A program made the position numbers and the translations under genes. A stretch of 64,000 nt of DNA from Pedobacter aquae. Lineage in GTDB: Bacteria; Bacteroidota; Bacteroidia; Sphingobacteriales; Sphingobacteriaceae. Of this stretch, positions 46,361 to 54,841 are shown one piece after another. Every line of letters starts with the position of its first letter. Position 1 is the stretch's first letter. The notes under the pieces were generated by a model. That model ran no database searches, was not told the origin of the DNA, and saw only the letters and a list, made by a program, of their open reading frames with translations. The stretch lies in assembly GCF_008195825.1 (NCBI RefSeq), contig NZ_CP043329.1, forward strand, positions 1,302,001 through 1,366,000, written 5' to 3'.

Positions 46361-46800
46361 TTGCTAAGTATGCCGCTTGTGTCTCCCTCTGGAGGGAGAA
46401 TTAAAGAGGGAGGATTTTTGAGTTGAATTAAAAAGTACAGAGTAGAAAGATTAAATACCATCTTGCGCTCGTTTGTAACGAGTTGCTTAATTGGGCTAAC
46501 GATTATATCATTTTTGAATATTTCTTATCGCAGATATTTCAACTTAATTTTTGTTATACCTCCACCTACACTCCCTCCAAGAGATACTTTTCATATAGTC
46601 TAGGGACTAATCTATTTAAAGAAAATCAATCTCATACGCTTGCTAAATATGCCGCTTGTGTCTCCCTCTGGAGGGAGAATTAAAGAGGGAGGATTTTTGA
46701 GTTGAAGTAAAAAGTACAGAGTAGAAAGATTAAATACCATCTTGTGCTCGTTTGTAACGAGTGCATATTTTAGCTAACGATTATATCGTTTTTGATATTT
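46361..46800 (+). repeat. Long direct repeat, two copies ~279 bp apart
   Basis: Copy 1 at 46361-46525 and copy 2 at 46640-46800 are almost identical over about 150 bp (starting TTGCTAA and including GTCTCCCTCTGGAGGGAG and AGTACAGAGTAGAAAG). A partial third copy of the end of the unit is at about 46310-46360. No long coding frame is conserved between copies. Non-coding tandem duplication is the best reading. Confidence 0.85.
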
Positions 46801-46979
46801 TTAATCTTCTGAAAGCTTATAAAATTCAAAAACCACCCAGAACCGCAAACTCACAACTGTTAGATGCTAAAAGCAAAAGGCGGAAAGCTTAAAGCTTCAA
46901 AAAGAAAATTCAAAATTCAAAAACTAGCACCCCAAGAACTGAACCTAACAATCTAACCACCTAACAAACTAACTCAAAA

Positions 46980-49514
46980 TCAATCAACTAAACTTGTCAC
47001 CCTTCCTCCCCTGCCTTGGCTATCAAATGCTCTGAAAGATACATGCCCTTTATCAGCTAAAGGCCTTGTGTACACAGAGCTATTGGCTTGTGGTTGGCTT
47101 CCATCTGTAGTATATCTTATGGTGAAGCCTGGTAATTGGATATTCGCTTTTATGAGTCCGTTTTCTTTGATAACACCTACCGGAGGGATACGGTATTGGT
47201 AACCACCGTTAAGATAAGCTAAACGCGGTAATTCTCTTTTTCCTAGCAAGTTTACAAACCAGTTCCAATCTTGCTTATAAGTATTTTCTGCCAATACGCT
47301 ATCCGTTGTAGAAGACCAAACAGGTTCTGCTGCCCAAGCTCTTTCTGCAAAACCCAGCAGTTTAGGTAATAACATATATTCTAATTGCTGTGGACCGCTA
47401 ATCTTCTCAGACCAAATTTGGGCTTGCAAACCCACAATATTACTTTGTCCATAAGCGGTTAAACGTTCTTTATTTTTTAAGATAGATTTATCTAAAACAT
47501 TGCCTTGTAAATCTTCTTTGGCACTTTTATAATAATCAAAAGGATTAAAATAGAAAGGCTTATCCACATCTACATAAGAACCCCAATATAAACCGGGCTC
47601 TTCTGCATCTTTTTCGTAAGCCAAATCAAAATAGAAATTGGTTACAGGTGCTAAAACAACTTTATAACCTGCATTGGCTAAACGGTAAGCCAAATCTTCT
47701 TGGCCCCAACCCCAAACGTTATTCCATACATAAGCATGAAAATTTTGAGAGGTAAAATCAGGATTTGCGATGTATTGGTTTTTACCATCTAGCTTGGTTT
47801 TACGCATGGCAACCTCTTCCCAGCCAGAAAGGTATAAGCCTTTTTGCTTTAAAATAGCATTGGCTTTCGCCAGATAATGGTACCATAAATCATCATATTC
47901 TCTGATGTTTTCTTTTTGCATCAGCTGAGCAATAGCAGATGATTTTTGCCAAACGCCAGCCGGAACTTCATCGCCACCTAAATGAATGGTTTTTAAAGGC
48001 GCATCAGCTTCTTGATACATAGCCAACACCTCATCTACCACTTTTTCTATAAAATTATAGGTGGATGGTAGGGCAACATTCATCACATTATCATGATAGC
48101 CTTGTACAGATTTATAAATAGATTGATCTAACGTATCTCTTAATAAATATCTTTTTGCTTCTTCCGGATTTCCTGCTTTCATGAAACGTTCATATCGGGC
48201 ATCCATAGTTTTTATAGCTGCCCTAGCATGGCCAGGGGTTTCTATTTCTGGGATGATTTGGATATGCCTAGCTTTAGCATAGCGTAATATTTCAATAAAA
48301 TCTGACTTGCTATAAAAACCGCTTCCCGGGAAAGCACTAGTATCTGACCCCGAGCCATAAGAGGGTTGTAAGTTTTGCTTATCATCTAAAGTATGACCTC
48401 TTTTAGCGCCCACTTGCGTAAGTTCTGGTAAAGCCGGAATTTCTAAGCGCCAACCTTCATCATCATTTAAATGGAAATGAAGGTTGTTTAGTTTATATAA
48501 GGCCATCAAATCTAAAACCTTTAATATTTGAGCTTTAGTTTGGAAATTACGGGCAACATCTAACATAAAAGAGCGGTAGGCAAACCTTGGCTCGTCTGTG
48601 ATTTCTATAGCCGGGATAGTAATTTGCGTTTGCTGTGCTTTCCAAACCGATAAAGGCATCAGCATTTTTAAAGATTGTATAGCATAAAAAGCACCTGCTG
48701 TTTGCGTTGCCGCGATGATGATAGAATCGGGTTTAACCCTTAGCTGATAAGCTTCTTTAGCCAAATCGTTCACCTTTTTTAGGATGATGATAGGTGTTGA
48801 AGCATTGTTAGAAGGCATCAGTTTTTTACCTAAAAACTGAGTGATATCTGCTTGCAAAAGCTTAGCCTCATTGCTAAAAAAATCATCATAAACAAGGGCT
48901 GTTTTAGCATTTAAAATAAAATTACCCTGTAGCTTTATCGCACTTACCGGAGATGGTAAAATGATTTTGCTGTCTGATAATGTTTCATTTTTTATAGCTT
49001 CATTCTTCTGATAAATAAGTGCTGGAGAAAGCTTTAAACTTGCTTTTTCTTGCGCTGGCACAGCATTAACCCTAAAATTTTTAATGGGATATGCTTTTTG
49101 AGGTTCCTTATCAAAAACTAAATACAAGCCACTTGGCGCATCGGTATAGGTGAAAGACCTACCCTCTGCCACATAAGTGATAACAGCTTTTGATGCCGGG
49201 GCAAGTGCTTTAAAATTTACTGATGGAGTTAAACTGCCAAACTCGCCATTGATGGTTTGCAGCACCGCATTGGCACTTAAAACTTGAGTAACTTTTCTTG
49301 GGTAAGAAAAATATAGTTTCCAGCCATTTGCTGGTAAGCTTTGTTTGCTTTGGTTATGAATAGTGAAAGATGCTGTAAACTGGTTTTTACCTTCATAATG
49401 ATTAGCTAATAAATTCCACGCTACGGCTATTTTATCAACAGCTATAGGTTGCGCCATCAAGTTAACACTAAACAGTAAGGTTAAGCAGCTTAAAAGTATT
49501 CTCTTCATCATCAT
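46980..49514 (-). CDS. Beta-N-acetylhexosaminidase, GH20, exported
   Basis: 844 aa. A signal peptide (MMMKRILLSCLTLLFSVNLMAQ) is followed by a carbohydrate-binding N-terminal domain (about 30-170), a GH20b domain (about 175-305), the GH20 barrel (about 310-700) with the catalytic pair D515-E516 in HLGGDEVPAG, and a C-terminal Fn3-like domain (about 770-844; TIRYTTDGSQP). It removes terminal GlcNAc or GalNAc from glycans in the periplasm or at the surface. It is the last gene of the large minus-strand locus and fits with nagB, the GlcNAc kinase and ROK regulator. Confidence 0.94.
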   Translation of the reverse strand: MMMKRILLSCLTLLFSVNLMAQPIAVDKIAVAWNLLANHYEGKNQFTASFTIHNQSKQSLPANGWKLYFSYPRKVTQVLSANAVLQTINGEFGSLTPSVNFKALAPASKAVITYVAEGRSFTYTDAPSGLYLVFDKEPQKAYPIKNFRVNAVPAQEKASLKLSPALIYQKNEAIKNETLSDSKIILPSPVSAIKLQGNFILNAKTALVYDDFFSNEAKLLQADITQFLGKKLMPSNNASTPIIILKKVNDLAKEAYQLRVKPDSIIIAATQTAGAFYAIQSLKMLMPLSVWKAQQTQITIPAIEITDEPRFAYRSFMLDVARNFQTKAQILKVLDLMALYKLNNLHFHLNDDEGWRLEIPALPELTQVGAKRGHTLDDKQNLQPSYGSGSDTSAFPGSGFYSKSDFIEILRYAKARHIQIIPEIETPGHARAAIKTMDARYERFMKAGNPEEAKRYLLRDTLDQSIYKSVQGYHDNVMNVALPSTYNFIEKVVDEVLAMYQEADAPLKTIHLGGDEVPAGVWQKSSAIAQLMQKENIREYDDLWYHYLAKANAILKQKGLYLSGWEEVAMRKTKLDGKNQYIANPDFTSQNFHAYVWNNVWGWGQEDLAYRLANAGYKVVLAPVTNFYFDLAYEKDAEEPGLYWGSYVDVDKPFYFNPFDYYKSAKEDLQGNVLDKSILKNKERLTAYGQSNIVGLQAQIWSEKISGPQQLEYMLLPKLLGFAERAWAAEPVWSSTTDSVLAENTYKQDWNWFVNLLGKRELPRLAYLNGGYQYRIPPVGVIKENGLIKANIQLPGFTIRYTTDGSQPQANSSVYTRPLADKGHVSFRAFDSQGRGGRVTSLVD

Positions 49515-49568
49515 TTTATTTTAGGTATTTGATTGTGTTTACAGCACTTTATTCAACGTCACTTTACG

Positions 49569-51521
49569 CTATGGCGTATATTTCCATAAATCGGTATTTT
49601 TTCTGAAATAGATATTTCCAGAAGCATCCATCGTTAATAAACTAGCCCCTTGGTCTAAAATGGTAACTTCTTTAGTTTTTGGATCGAGCTTAAAGAAATG
49701 ATTGTTTCCCGTTCCATAAATCATCCCAGATGGATGAAAGGTTAAGAAAGCACTTCTCCAGATATGGCTTTTAAAAGGCGGAAAATCATACAATTTGTGG
49801 GTAGAAAGTACTACTCTTTGGGCTGCATCATAAATGAATAAGGTACCATCTGCAACACCCCAAATATAGCCATCTGGTCCTTTCATTAAACAAGTTATAG
49901 CCGTTGCACCCGCCACAGGTACTATTTGATGCGTTTTTTGGTTTTTATCTAAATCCCAAGAGAAAAGAACTGCTTCTTTGGTAGCTGGCGCAATACCCAA
50001 ACCACCAGAAATGGTTGTACCTACCAAAACTTCTTTGCCTGTATATGCCAAACTAGAAATAGCTTGTTGCTTTACCGGTTCATCAAAAGCTTTTAATTCT
50101 TTGGTGTTTACATCAAGCGTGATTAAAGAACCACCTAGTTTACCGTATTCTGGTATCATCCCAAAAATCATTTGCTGGCGCTCTGGAATGCTTAAAACAG
50201 CAAAAGATCTACTTTGTCCTTCTATCTCGCCTAGTTTTTTAGGGTTACCGGCTTTTATATCCCAACTTTGTTTGGTATTAAACTCGTAAAATTTTCCTTT
50301 CGGATATATCCCAAAATAAATAGCGTTCCCTTGTGCTGCCATACCTTCAGTTTGGTCTAAACCGGGTAATTTAGTTTTTTGCCCGTTTACCGGATGATAA
50401 GTTGCATGTCCGCCAGCTAAATAACCACCCATCCAGATATTTCCATCGGGGCCATACATTAAAGCATTTATAGGAATAGGCTGTGCCGGAATTTCTAATT
50501 TAGTTTTCTCTGAAGCTTTATTTTTGAGATTGTATTTCACCAAATTAGCTCCAGAAGTTAATACATAAACATCATCATGAATTAATTTAATGGCATTAGC
50601 TGTACCAACATCGGTCAAAAGCTGTTTTGCTAAACCAGCAGATTTAGCAGCGTTAAAACTCATCAAAGAACCTTTAGTTGTATAAAAAGCAGCTTTCCCT
50701 TTCTTATCGGCAGCAACAGCTTTCATATCAATATCTTGTATTTCTTGCTCTACCTGCATGGTTTTAAGGTTATACACCAAAGTAGTGTTTCCTGTAGTAA
50801 GCAAAGCCATTAAACGGTCGGCACCATTTTTACCTGGCACAATTTCTAGGCTATATACAAACTCTCTATCTTGGTATTTCTTTGGTAAAAGCTCTTTCTT
50901 AGCTCCGTTAATCGGATTCAATTCTATCAGATGTGCATGAGAGCCAATACCAGCATATAAAAGTCCGGTTTTAGTGTGGTAAGCTAAGCTTCTTACATAG
51001 TTTTCGCCTGCTACTAAAGGGCCTTTGGCTACATCAGAAAAGCCATCTTTAGGATGATACCTAAACACCCTACAACCCGGATAGGTAGCACCAAAAACCT
51101 CCCCATCTTTACCTGCTGTAAGGTTCCATAAATAGGTTTCGCCTTTTAAAGCTGTACCTAAATCTTCTACTTCTTGTGTACCCGGTAGGTGTCTAAAAAG
51201 ATTACCTCCTGCACCCGGAATATATAAATAGCCATCGCTGGCTTGTGCCATATCCCAAACACCATCCGATTCTGGAAGGGCTTTATCTAACACTAATTTT
51301 TTGCTTTTTACATCAAAAGCAAGTAAATGAGCTGGCTCTCCTCTAACTACGGTATACACTAAAGGATTACCTTGTTGGTCTTCTACAAAAATGCTTCCCT
51401 GTATCATAGAAGCAAATACTTGCGGACCTAAATTGCTAAACTTTCCTGTTTGTACTTGCGCAAAAACAGACAAAGAAATCCCTAACGCTATTACTAGCGT
51501 TAACATATTTTTAAGTTTCAT
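49569..51521 (-). CDS. Exported beta-propeller protein of unknown function
   Basis: 650 aa. A signal peptide (MKLKNMLTLVIALGISLSVFA) precedes repeated blades of about 45 residues with GPDGNIWMGG, GKDGEVFGA, SDGYLYIPGAG and GPDGYIWGV motifs, as in YVTN/SMP30-like propellers. Two propellers are likely from the length. No catalytic residues can be pointed to. The gene follows the aldolase gene by only 2 bp, so it belongs to the same operon. It could be a lactonase, a lyase-like enzyme or a binding protein for the sugar processed here. No firm family is claimed. Confidence 0.75.
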   Translation of the reverse strand: MKLKNMLTLVIALGISLSVFAQVQTGKFSNLGPQVFASMIQGSIFVEDQQGNPLVYTVVRGEPAHLLAFDVKSKKLVLDKALPESDGVWDMAQASDGYLYIPGAGGNLFRHLPGTQEVEDLGTALKGETYLWNLTAGKDGEVFGATYPGCRVFRYHPKDGFSDVAKGPLVAGENYVRSLAYHTKTGLLYAGIGSHAHLIELNPINGAKKELLPKKYQDREFVYSLEIVPGKNGADRLMALLTTGNTTLVYNLKTMQVEQEIQDIDMKAVAADKKGKAAFYTTKGSLMSFNAAKSAGLAKQLLTDVGTANAIKLIHDDVYVLTSGANLVKYNLKNKASEKTKLEIPAQPIPINALMYGPDGNIWMGGYLAGGHATYHPVNGQKTKLPGLDQTEGMAAQGNAIYFGIYPKGKFYEFNTKQSWDIKAGNPKKLGEIEGQSRSFAVLSIPERQQMIFGMIPEYGKLGGSLITLDVNTKELKAFDEPVKQQAISSLAYTGKEVLVGTTISGGLGIAPATKEAVLFSWDLDKNQKTHQIVPVAGATAITCLMKGPDGYIWGVADGTLFIYDAAQRVVLSTHKLYDFPPFKSHIWRSAFLTFHPSGMIYGTGNNHFFKLDPKTKEVTILDQGASLLTMDASGNIYFRKNTDLWKYTP

Positions 51522-51522
51522 C

Positions 51523-52584
51523 TTACTGATTGTTTTTTAAAAATTCGCTTACGAATGCATCATCGTTTAAATGTGGATAGGCTTTATAAACACGATCTAT
51601 CTCTTCCATTTGTCCTTCAGAAAGTTCTTCTTTAGGGTTTAAGCACCATCTGCCTTCTAGCAAACCTTGTCTTCTTAAAACTTCATGTATACCCGGTATA
51701 CAACCGTGGAAAGCATGAGATGGATCAAACAAAGCGGCGTTAACATCCGTAACTTCTATACCTTTTATCAAAAGCTCATGTGCTTTTTGGGCTGTAGGGT
51801 TTGCCCTATGTTCTTTAATCTCCTCAAGCAGATCTACAGCTTTCTTTGTCCAAACTGCCCAATGCCCTAACAAGCCGCCAATAAACTGCTTCTCGAATAT
51901 TTTACCTTCAACCTCAAAGCGATAGCTGGTTAATAAATCGGCAACAATATTATCATCATTACCAGTATACATGGCTATTTTATCTCTTCTAGAGGAATAA
52001 CTAACAGCTCTCATCACATCTAAAGTTTGGTAACGATTAAAAGATGCACATTTGATAGCTTCAACATTCTCAATCTCGGCAAACTGTAACCAAAAATCGT
52101 AGCTAAATATTCTACCACCTACAGATGGTTGTAAGTAAAAACCAAAAACAGGCATCACAGCAGCAACGGCTCTTACACGGTCTAAAATTTGTTCCTCAGA
52201 CCAAGTTTGTAAGCCTCCCATACTTAACAAACCAATATCATAACCGTATTTTAAAGCTATTTCTGCTTCTTTAACAGCTTGTGCAGTTGGCCCACAAATA
52301 CCTGCCACTTTAATAAACGGGCGGTCTAAATTGGCTTTGGCAACTTCTTCAGAAGCCCATCTTAAAACGGTTTCAAAAAGATTTACTTCCGGGTCTCTAA
52401 TTTCAAACTGGGTAGAGTGAACTCCAACAGCAATACCGCCAGCACCACTGGCCATGTAATATCTGCTTAACTGTCTTTGTTTATCCTCATTTATTGTTCT
52501 ATCGGCATTTAATGATAATGGATGCGCTGGTATAACCGTTCCAAAATGTAAATGTCTTTTTAGTTCTTCTGATAATACTTTCAT
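51523..52584 (-). CDS. Dihydrodipicolinate synthase-family aldolase/lyase
   Basis: 353 aa, longer than DapA (about 290). The barrel keeps the Schiff-base lysine (K178 in VEAIKCASF) and the tyrosine equivalent of the DapA catalytic Tyr (Y150 in FGFYLQPSVGG). The phosphate- or carboxylate-binding loop is changed (ASGAGGIAVGVHSTQF instead of the usual GTTGE). It should thus form a Schiff base with an oxo-acid, in the manner of NanA, KDG aldolase or related lyases. The start codon overlaps the stop of the epimerase gene as TAATG. The substrate is unknown; the neighbours suggest a sugar-acid. Confidence 0.85.
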   Translation of the reverse strand: MKVLSEELKRHLHFGTVIPAHPLSLNADRTINEDKQRQLSRYYMASGAGGIAVGVHSTQFEIRDPEVNLFETVLRWASEEVAKANLDRPFIKVAGICGPTAQAVKEAEIALKYGYDIGLLSMGGLQTWSEEQILDRVRAVAAVMPVFGFYLQPSVGGRIFSYDFWLQFAEIENVEAIKCASFNRYQTLDVMRAVSYSSRRDKIAMYTGNDDNIVADLLTSYRFEVEGKIFEKQFIGGLLGHWAVWTKKAVDLLEEIKEHRANPTAQKAHELLIKGIEVTDVNAALFDPSHAFHGCIPGIHEVLRRQGLLEGRWCLNPKEELSEGQMEEIDRVYKAYPHLNDDAFVSEFLKNNQ

Positions 52585-53600
52585 TAGAATTTACCTCCTC
52601 TTTCTTGAAAATGTGTTGCTTTACCAAATTCATCGCCACCCTGTTGTAACCAAGTAGCAGTGATGTCTATAATTTCTCTTACCGTAACTTTAGGATAACC
52701 AAATAATTTATGGCATTCTGATGCATTATTTAACAATGCGGTACCTTCTGCTTGGTAGATAAACTTAGGTTCGATACCGAAAATCTTCCCGAATTGGTTT
52801 GCTATCCATTTGATGGATAAGGTTTCTGGCCCGGTAACGTTTAACATTTTTGCGGGTGCTTCGCAATGCAATAAAGAGCGTAAAGCAATCTCATTGGCAT
52901 CGCCTTGCCAAATAACGTTTACATTTTCTGTACGTAAATCAATCTCTCTGCCTTCGAGAACAGATTTAGCAAGTTCCATCATCACGCCATAGCGAAAATC
53001 TACCGCGTAGTTTAAGCGGTAAATAAGTGTAGGAGTTTGATTTTTTTGGGAGAAATACTCGAAAATACGTTCTCTACCCAAACAAGATTGTGCATACTCG
53101 CCAATAGGCTCTGGCGTAGTTTCTTCTGATACACCGCCCGATGTTACTGGCACAAAAGGCAAAACATTGCCTGATGAAAATGCTACGATATTTGAGTTTT
53201 TATATTTTTCTGCTACCCTACCTGGTAAATAAGCATTCATGGCCCAAGTAAAACCTTCTTTACCCGTTGTACCAAATTTATTTCCGGCTAGGTAAATCAC
53301 ATTTTTAGCATCAGGAAGTGCTTGCAATTCTGCATCATTTAATAAATCACAAGAAATGGTTTCAATACCTACCGCTTCTAATGCTGCTTTAGCTTTAGCA
53401 TCAGAAAACCTTGAAACACCAATAATTCTTTTGTTTACACCTGCGGCTTTGGCTGCTGCAACAGCTAATTTGCCCATACTTGGACCCATTTTACCACCAA
53501 TACCTAAAAGAATAATATCTCCTTCTATTTTAGCCATATCAGCAATTAATGCTGCCGATGGTGCTAATAATTCGGATTCTAATTTTTCTAAATCTTTCAT
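52584..53600 (-). CDS. NAD-dependent epimerase/dehydratase-like protein lacking the catalytic lysine
   Basis: 338 aa extended-SDR Rossmann protein. The nucleotide loop is GIGGKMGPSMG (33-43) and the conserved strand VIYLAGNKFG is at about 101-110. The usual YxxxK appears as Y169-AQSC173, so the lysine is replaced by cysteine while the tyrosine stays. The later SDR features (TLIYRLNYAV, then WQGDANEIA) are intact. It may catalyse a changed reaction or act as an NAD-binding partner. It is translationally coupled to the aldolase (TAATG) and 25 bp after the Nramp-like gene. Confidence 0.83.
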   Translation of the reverse strand: MKDLEKLESELLAPSAALIADMAKIEGDIILLGIGGKMGPSMGKLAVAAAKAAGVNKRIIGVSRFSDAKAKAALEAVGIETISCDLLNDAELQALPDAKNVIYLAGNKFGTTGKEGFTWAMNAYLPGRVAEKYKNSNIVAFSSGNVLPFVPVTSGGVSEETTPEPIGEYAQSCLGRERIFEYFSQKNQTPTLIYRLNYAVDFRYGVMMELAKSVLEGREIDLRTENVNVIWQGDANEIALRSLLHCEAPAKMLNVTGPETLSIKWIANQFGKIFGIEPKFIYQAEGTALLNNASECHKLFGYPKVTVREIIDITATWLQQGGDEFGKATHFQERGGKF

Positions 53601-53625
53601 TCGTTTCTTGCTTAATCTTCTATAA

Positions 53626-54840
53626 TTATTTAATAAATAACTCGTAAAAATTCCAAACAGCTAAGGAGCTTAATAAGATGAGTCCTATTGCTCCACCAAT
53701 TCTGGCGAAACTGCTGTTTACATACTTGCCCATCATTTTCTTATCATTAGCGATAGAAAACATGGCTATACCTATAATGGGAACTAAAAAGATGGTGACA
53801 CTTTGTGCGAAAATGATGAGCTCTAAAGGCAATTTCCCGAAGATGAGAGAAATGCTTGCTCCGCAAACCATAACTAGCGCTATTAATAACCTTACAGCTT
53901 TAGAACTTAGTTTACTGCCATAACCCAAAGAGTCTCCAAGTAAACTTCCTCCAACGGTTGCGTTACCTACCAATGATGAGAAAGAAGCTCCAAATAAACC
54001 TGCTAGAAATAAATCGGCGGCGTAAGTACCAAATAAAGGCTCTAAAGCTTTAGACATTTCTGATGCCGAGTTTACCTTTATACCTTGCGGATGTAATACA
54101 GCGGCAGCGCAAATGATAACCACCGCACTCATGATACCTAAAATATAAATACCTGTTGCACTTTTATTCTTCTGAGGCTCGGTACCAGGTTTTCTGCTTT
54201 CTTGTATCAAATAAGCCTGATAAAAAGCACCTACAATAGAAAAACAAGAAGCCATAAAAGCGATTAATAAACCTGTAGAGCCCGCTGGAAAACTTGGAAC
54301 AAAGCCACTTGCAATACCGCTTAATGAGGGTTTACTTAAAAACAAAGTTGTTAAGAAAGATACCAGCATTAAACCCACCAAAGCAATCATTAAGCGCTCA
54401 AGCGTTTTATAGAAACTTCTAAAAAACAATAAGGCAATTCCTAAAATATTGAAGACTAATACCCATATCCAAGGCTTGGTACCGCTAGCTTCTGCTATGG
54501 CAATACCTACGCCAATAGAGTTACCCGCTTGGAAAGAGGTGGTGACTAAAAAAACGCCAAAACCTATAATGATACCTGCTTTATTACCCCATTTAACTTT
54601 AATTTGAGACAGCAAACTATCTGAACTACTAAGCCCTATACGAGCCCCCATATTGGTAAAAATGAACATGAAGAATATCGCTACCACAACTATCCAAAGG
54701 GTTGCGTAACCGTACTCGGCACCTAGTTTAGAAGTGATAGTCATTTTACTTGGGCCAAAAACTAAAGCTGCGGTAATGATACCAGGCCCTAAGCCTTTTA
54801 ATATTTTTATCAGCTTATTTCGCTGATTTTTCTCTTCCAT
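53626..54840 (-). CDS. Nramp-fold transporter lacking the metal-binding motifs
   Basis: 404 aa with about 11 membrane helices, clearly of the Nramp fold (GLGPGIITAALVFGPSKM at 17-33 and repeated helices). Normal Nramp proteins bind Mn/Fe through DPGN in helix 1 and MPH in helix 6. Here these are GPSK (29-32) and GAFYQAYLIQES (204-215), so the Asp, Asn, Met and His ligands are all missing. It is therefore unlikely to carry divalent metals in the classical way. It is embedded in a carbohydrate operon between a PQQ-type sugar dehydrogenase and an epimerase-like gene, so an organic substrate is a reasonable guess. Confidence 0.85.
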   Translation of the reverse strand: MEEKNQRNKLIKILKGLGPGIITAALVFGPSKMTITSKLGAEYGYATLWIVVVAIFFMFIFTNMGARIGLSSSDSLLSQIKVKWGNKAGIIIGFGVFLVTTSFQAGNSIGVGIAIAEASGTKPWIWVLVFNILGIALLFFRSFYKTLERLMIALVGLMLVSFLTTLFLSKPSLSGIASGFVPSFPAGSTGLLIAFMASCFSIVGAFYQAYLIQESRKPGTEPQKNKSATGIYILGIMSAVVIICAAAVLHPQGIKVNSASEMSKALEPLFGTYAADLFLAGLFGASFSSLVGNATVGGSLLGDSLGYGSKLSSKAVRLLIALVMVCGASISLIFGKLPLELIIFAQSVTIFLVPIIGIAMFSIANDKKMMGKYVNSSFARIGGAIGLILLSSLAVWNFYELFIK

Positions 54841-54841
54841 A

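Noticed and set aside
46483..46683. 66-codon open frame on the plus strand
   Set aside because: It spans the gap between the two direct-repeat copies, and the frame is not kept between copies.
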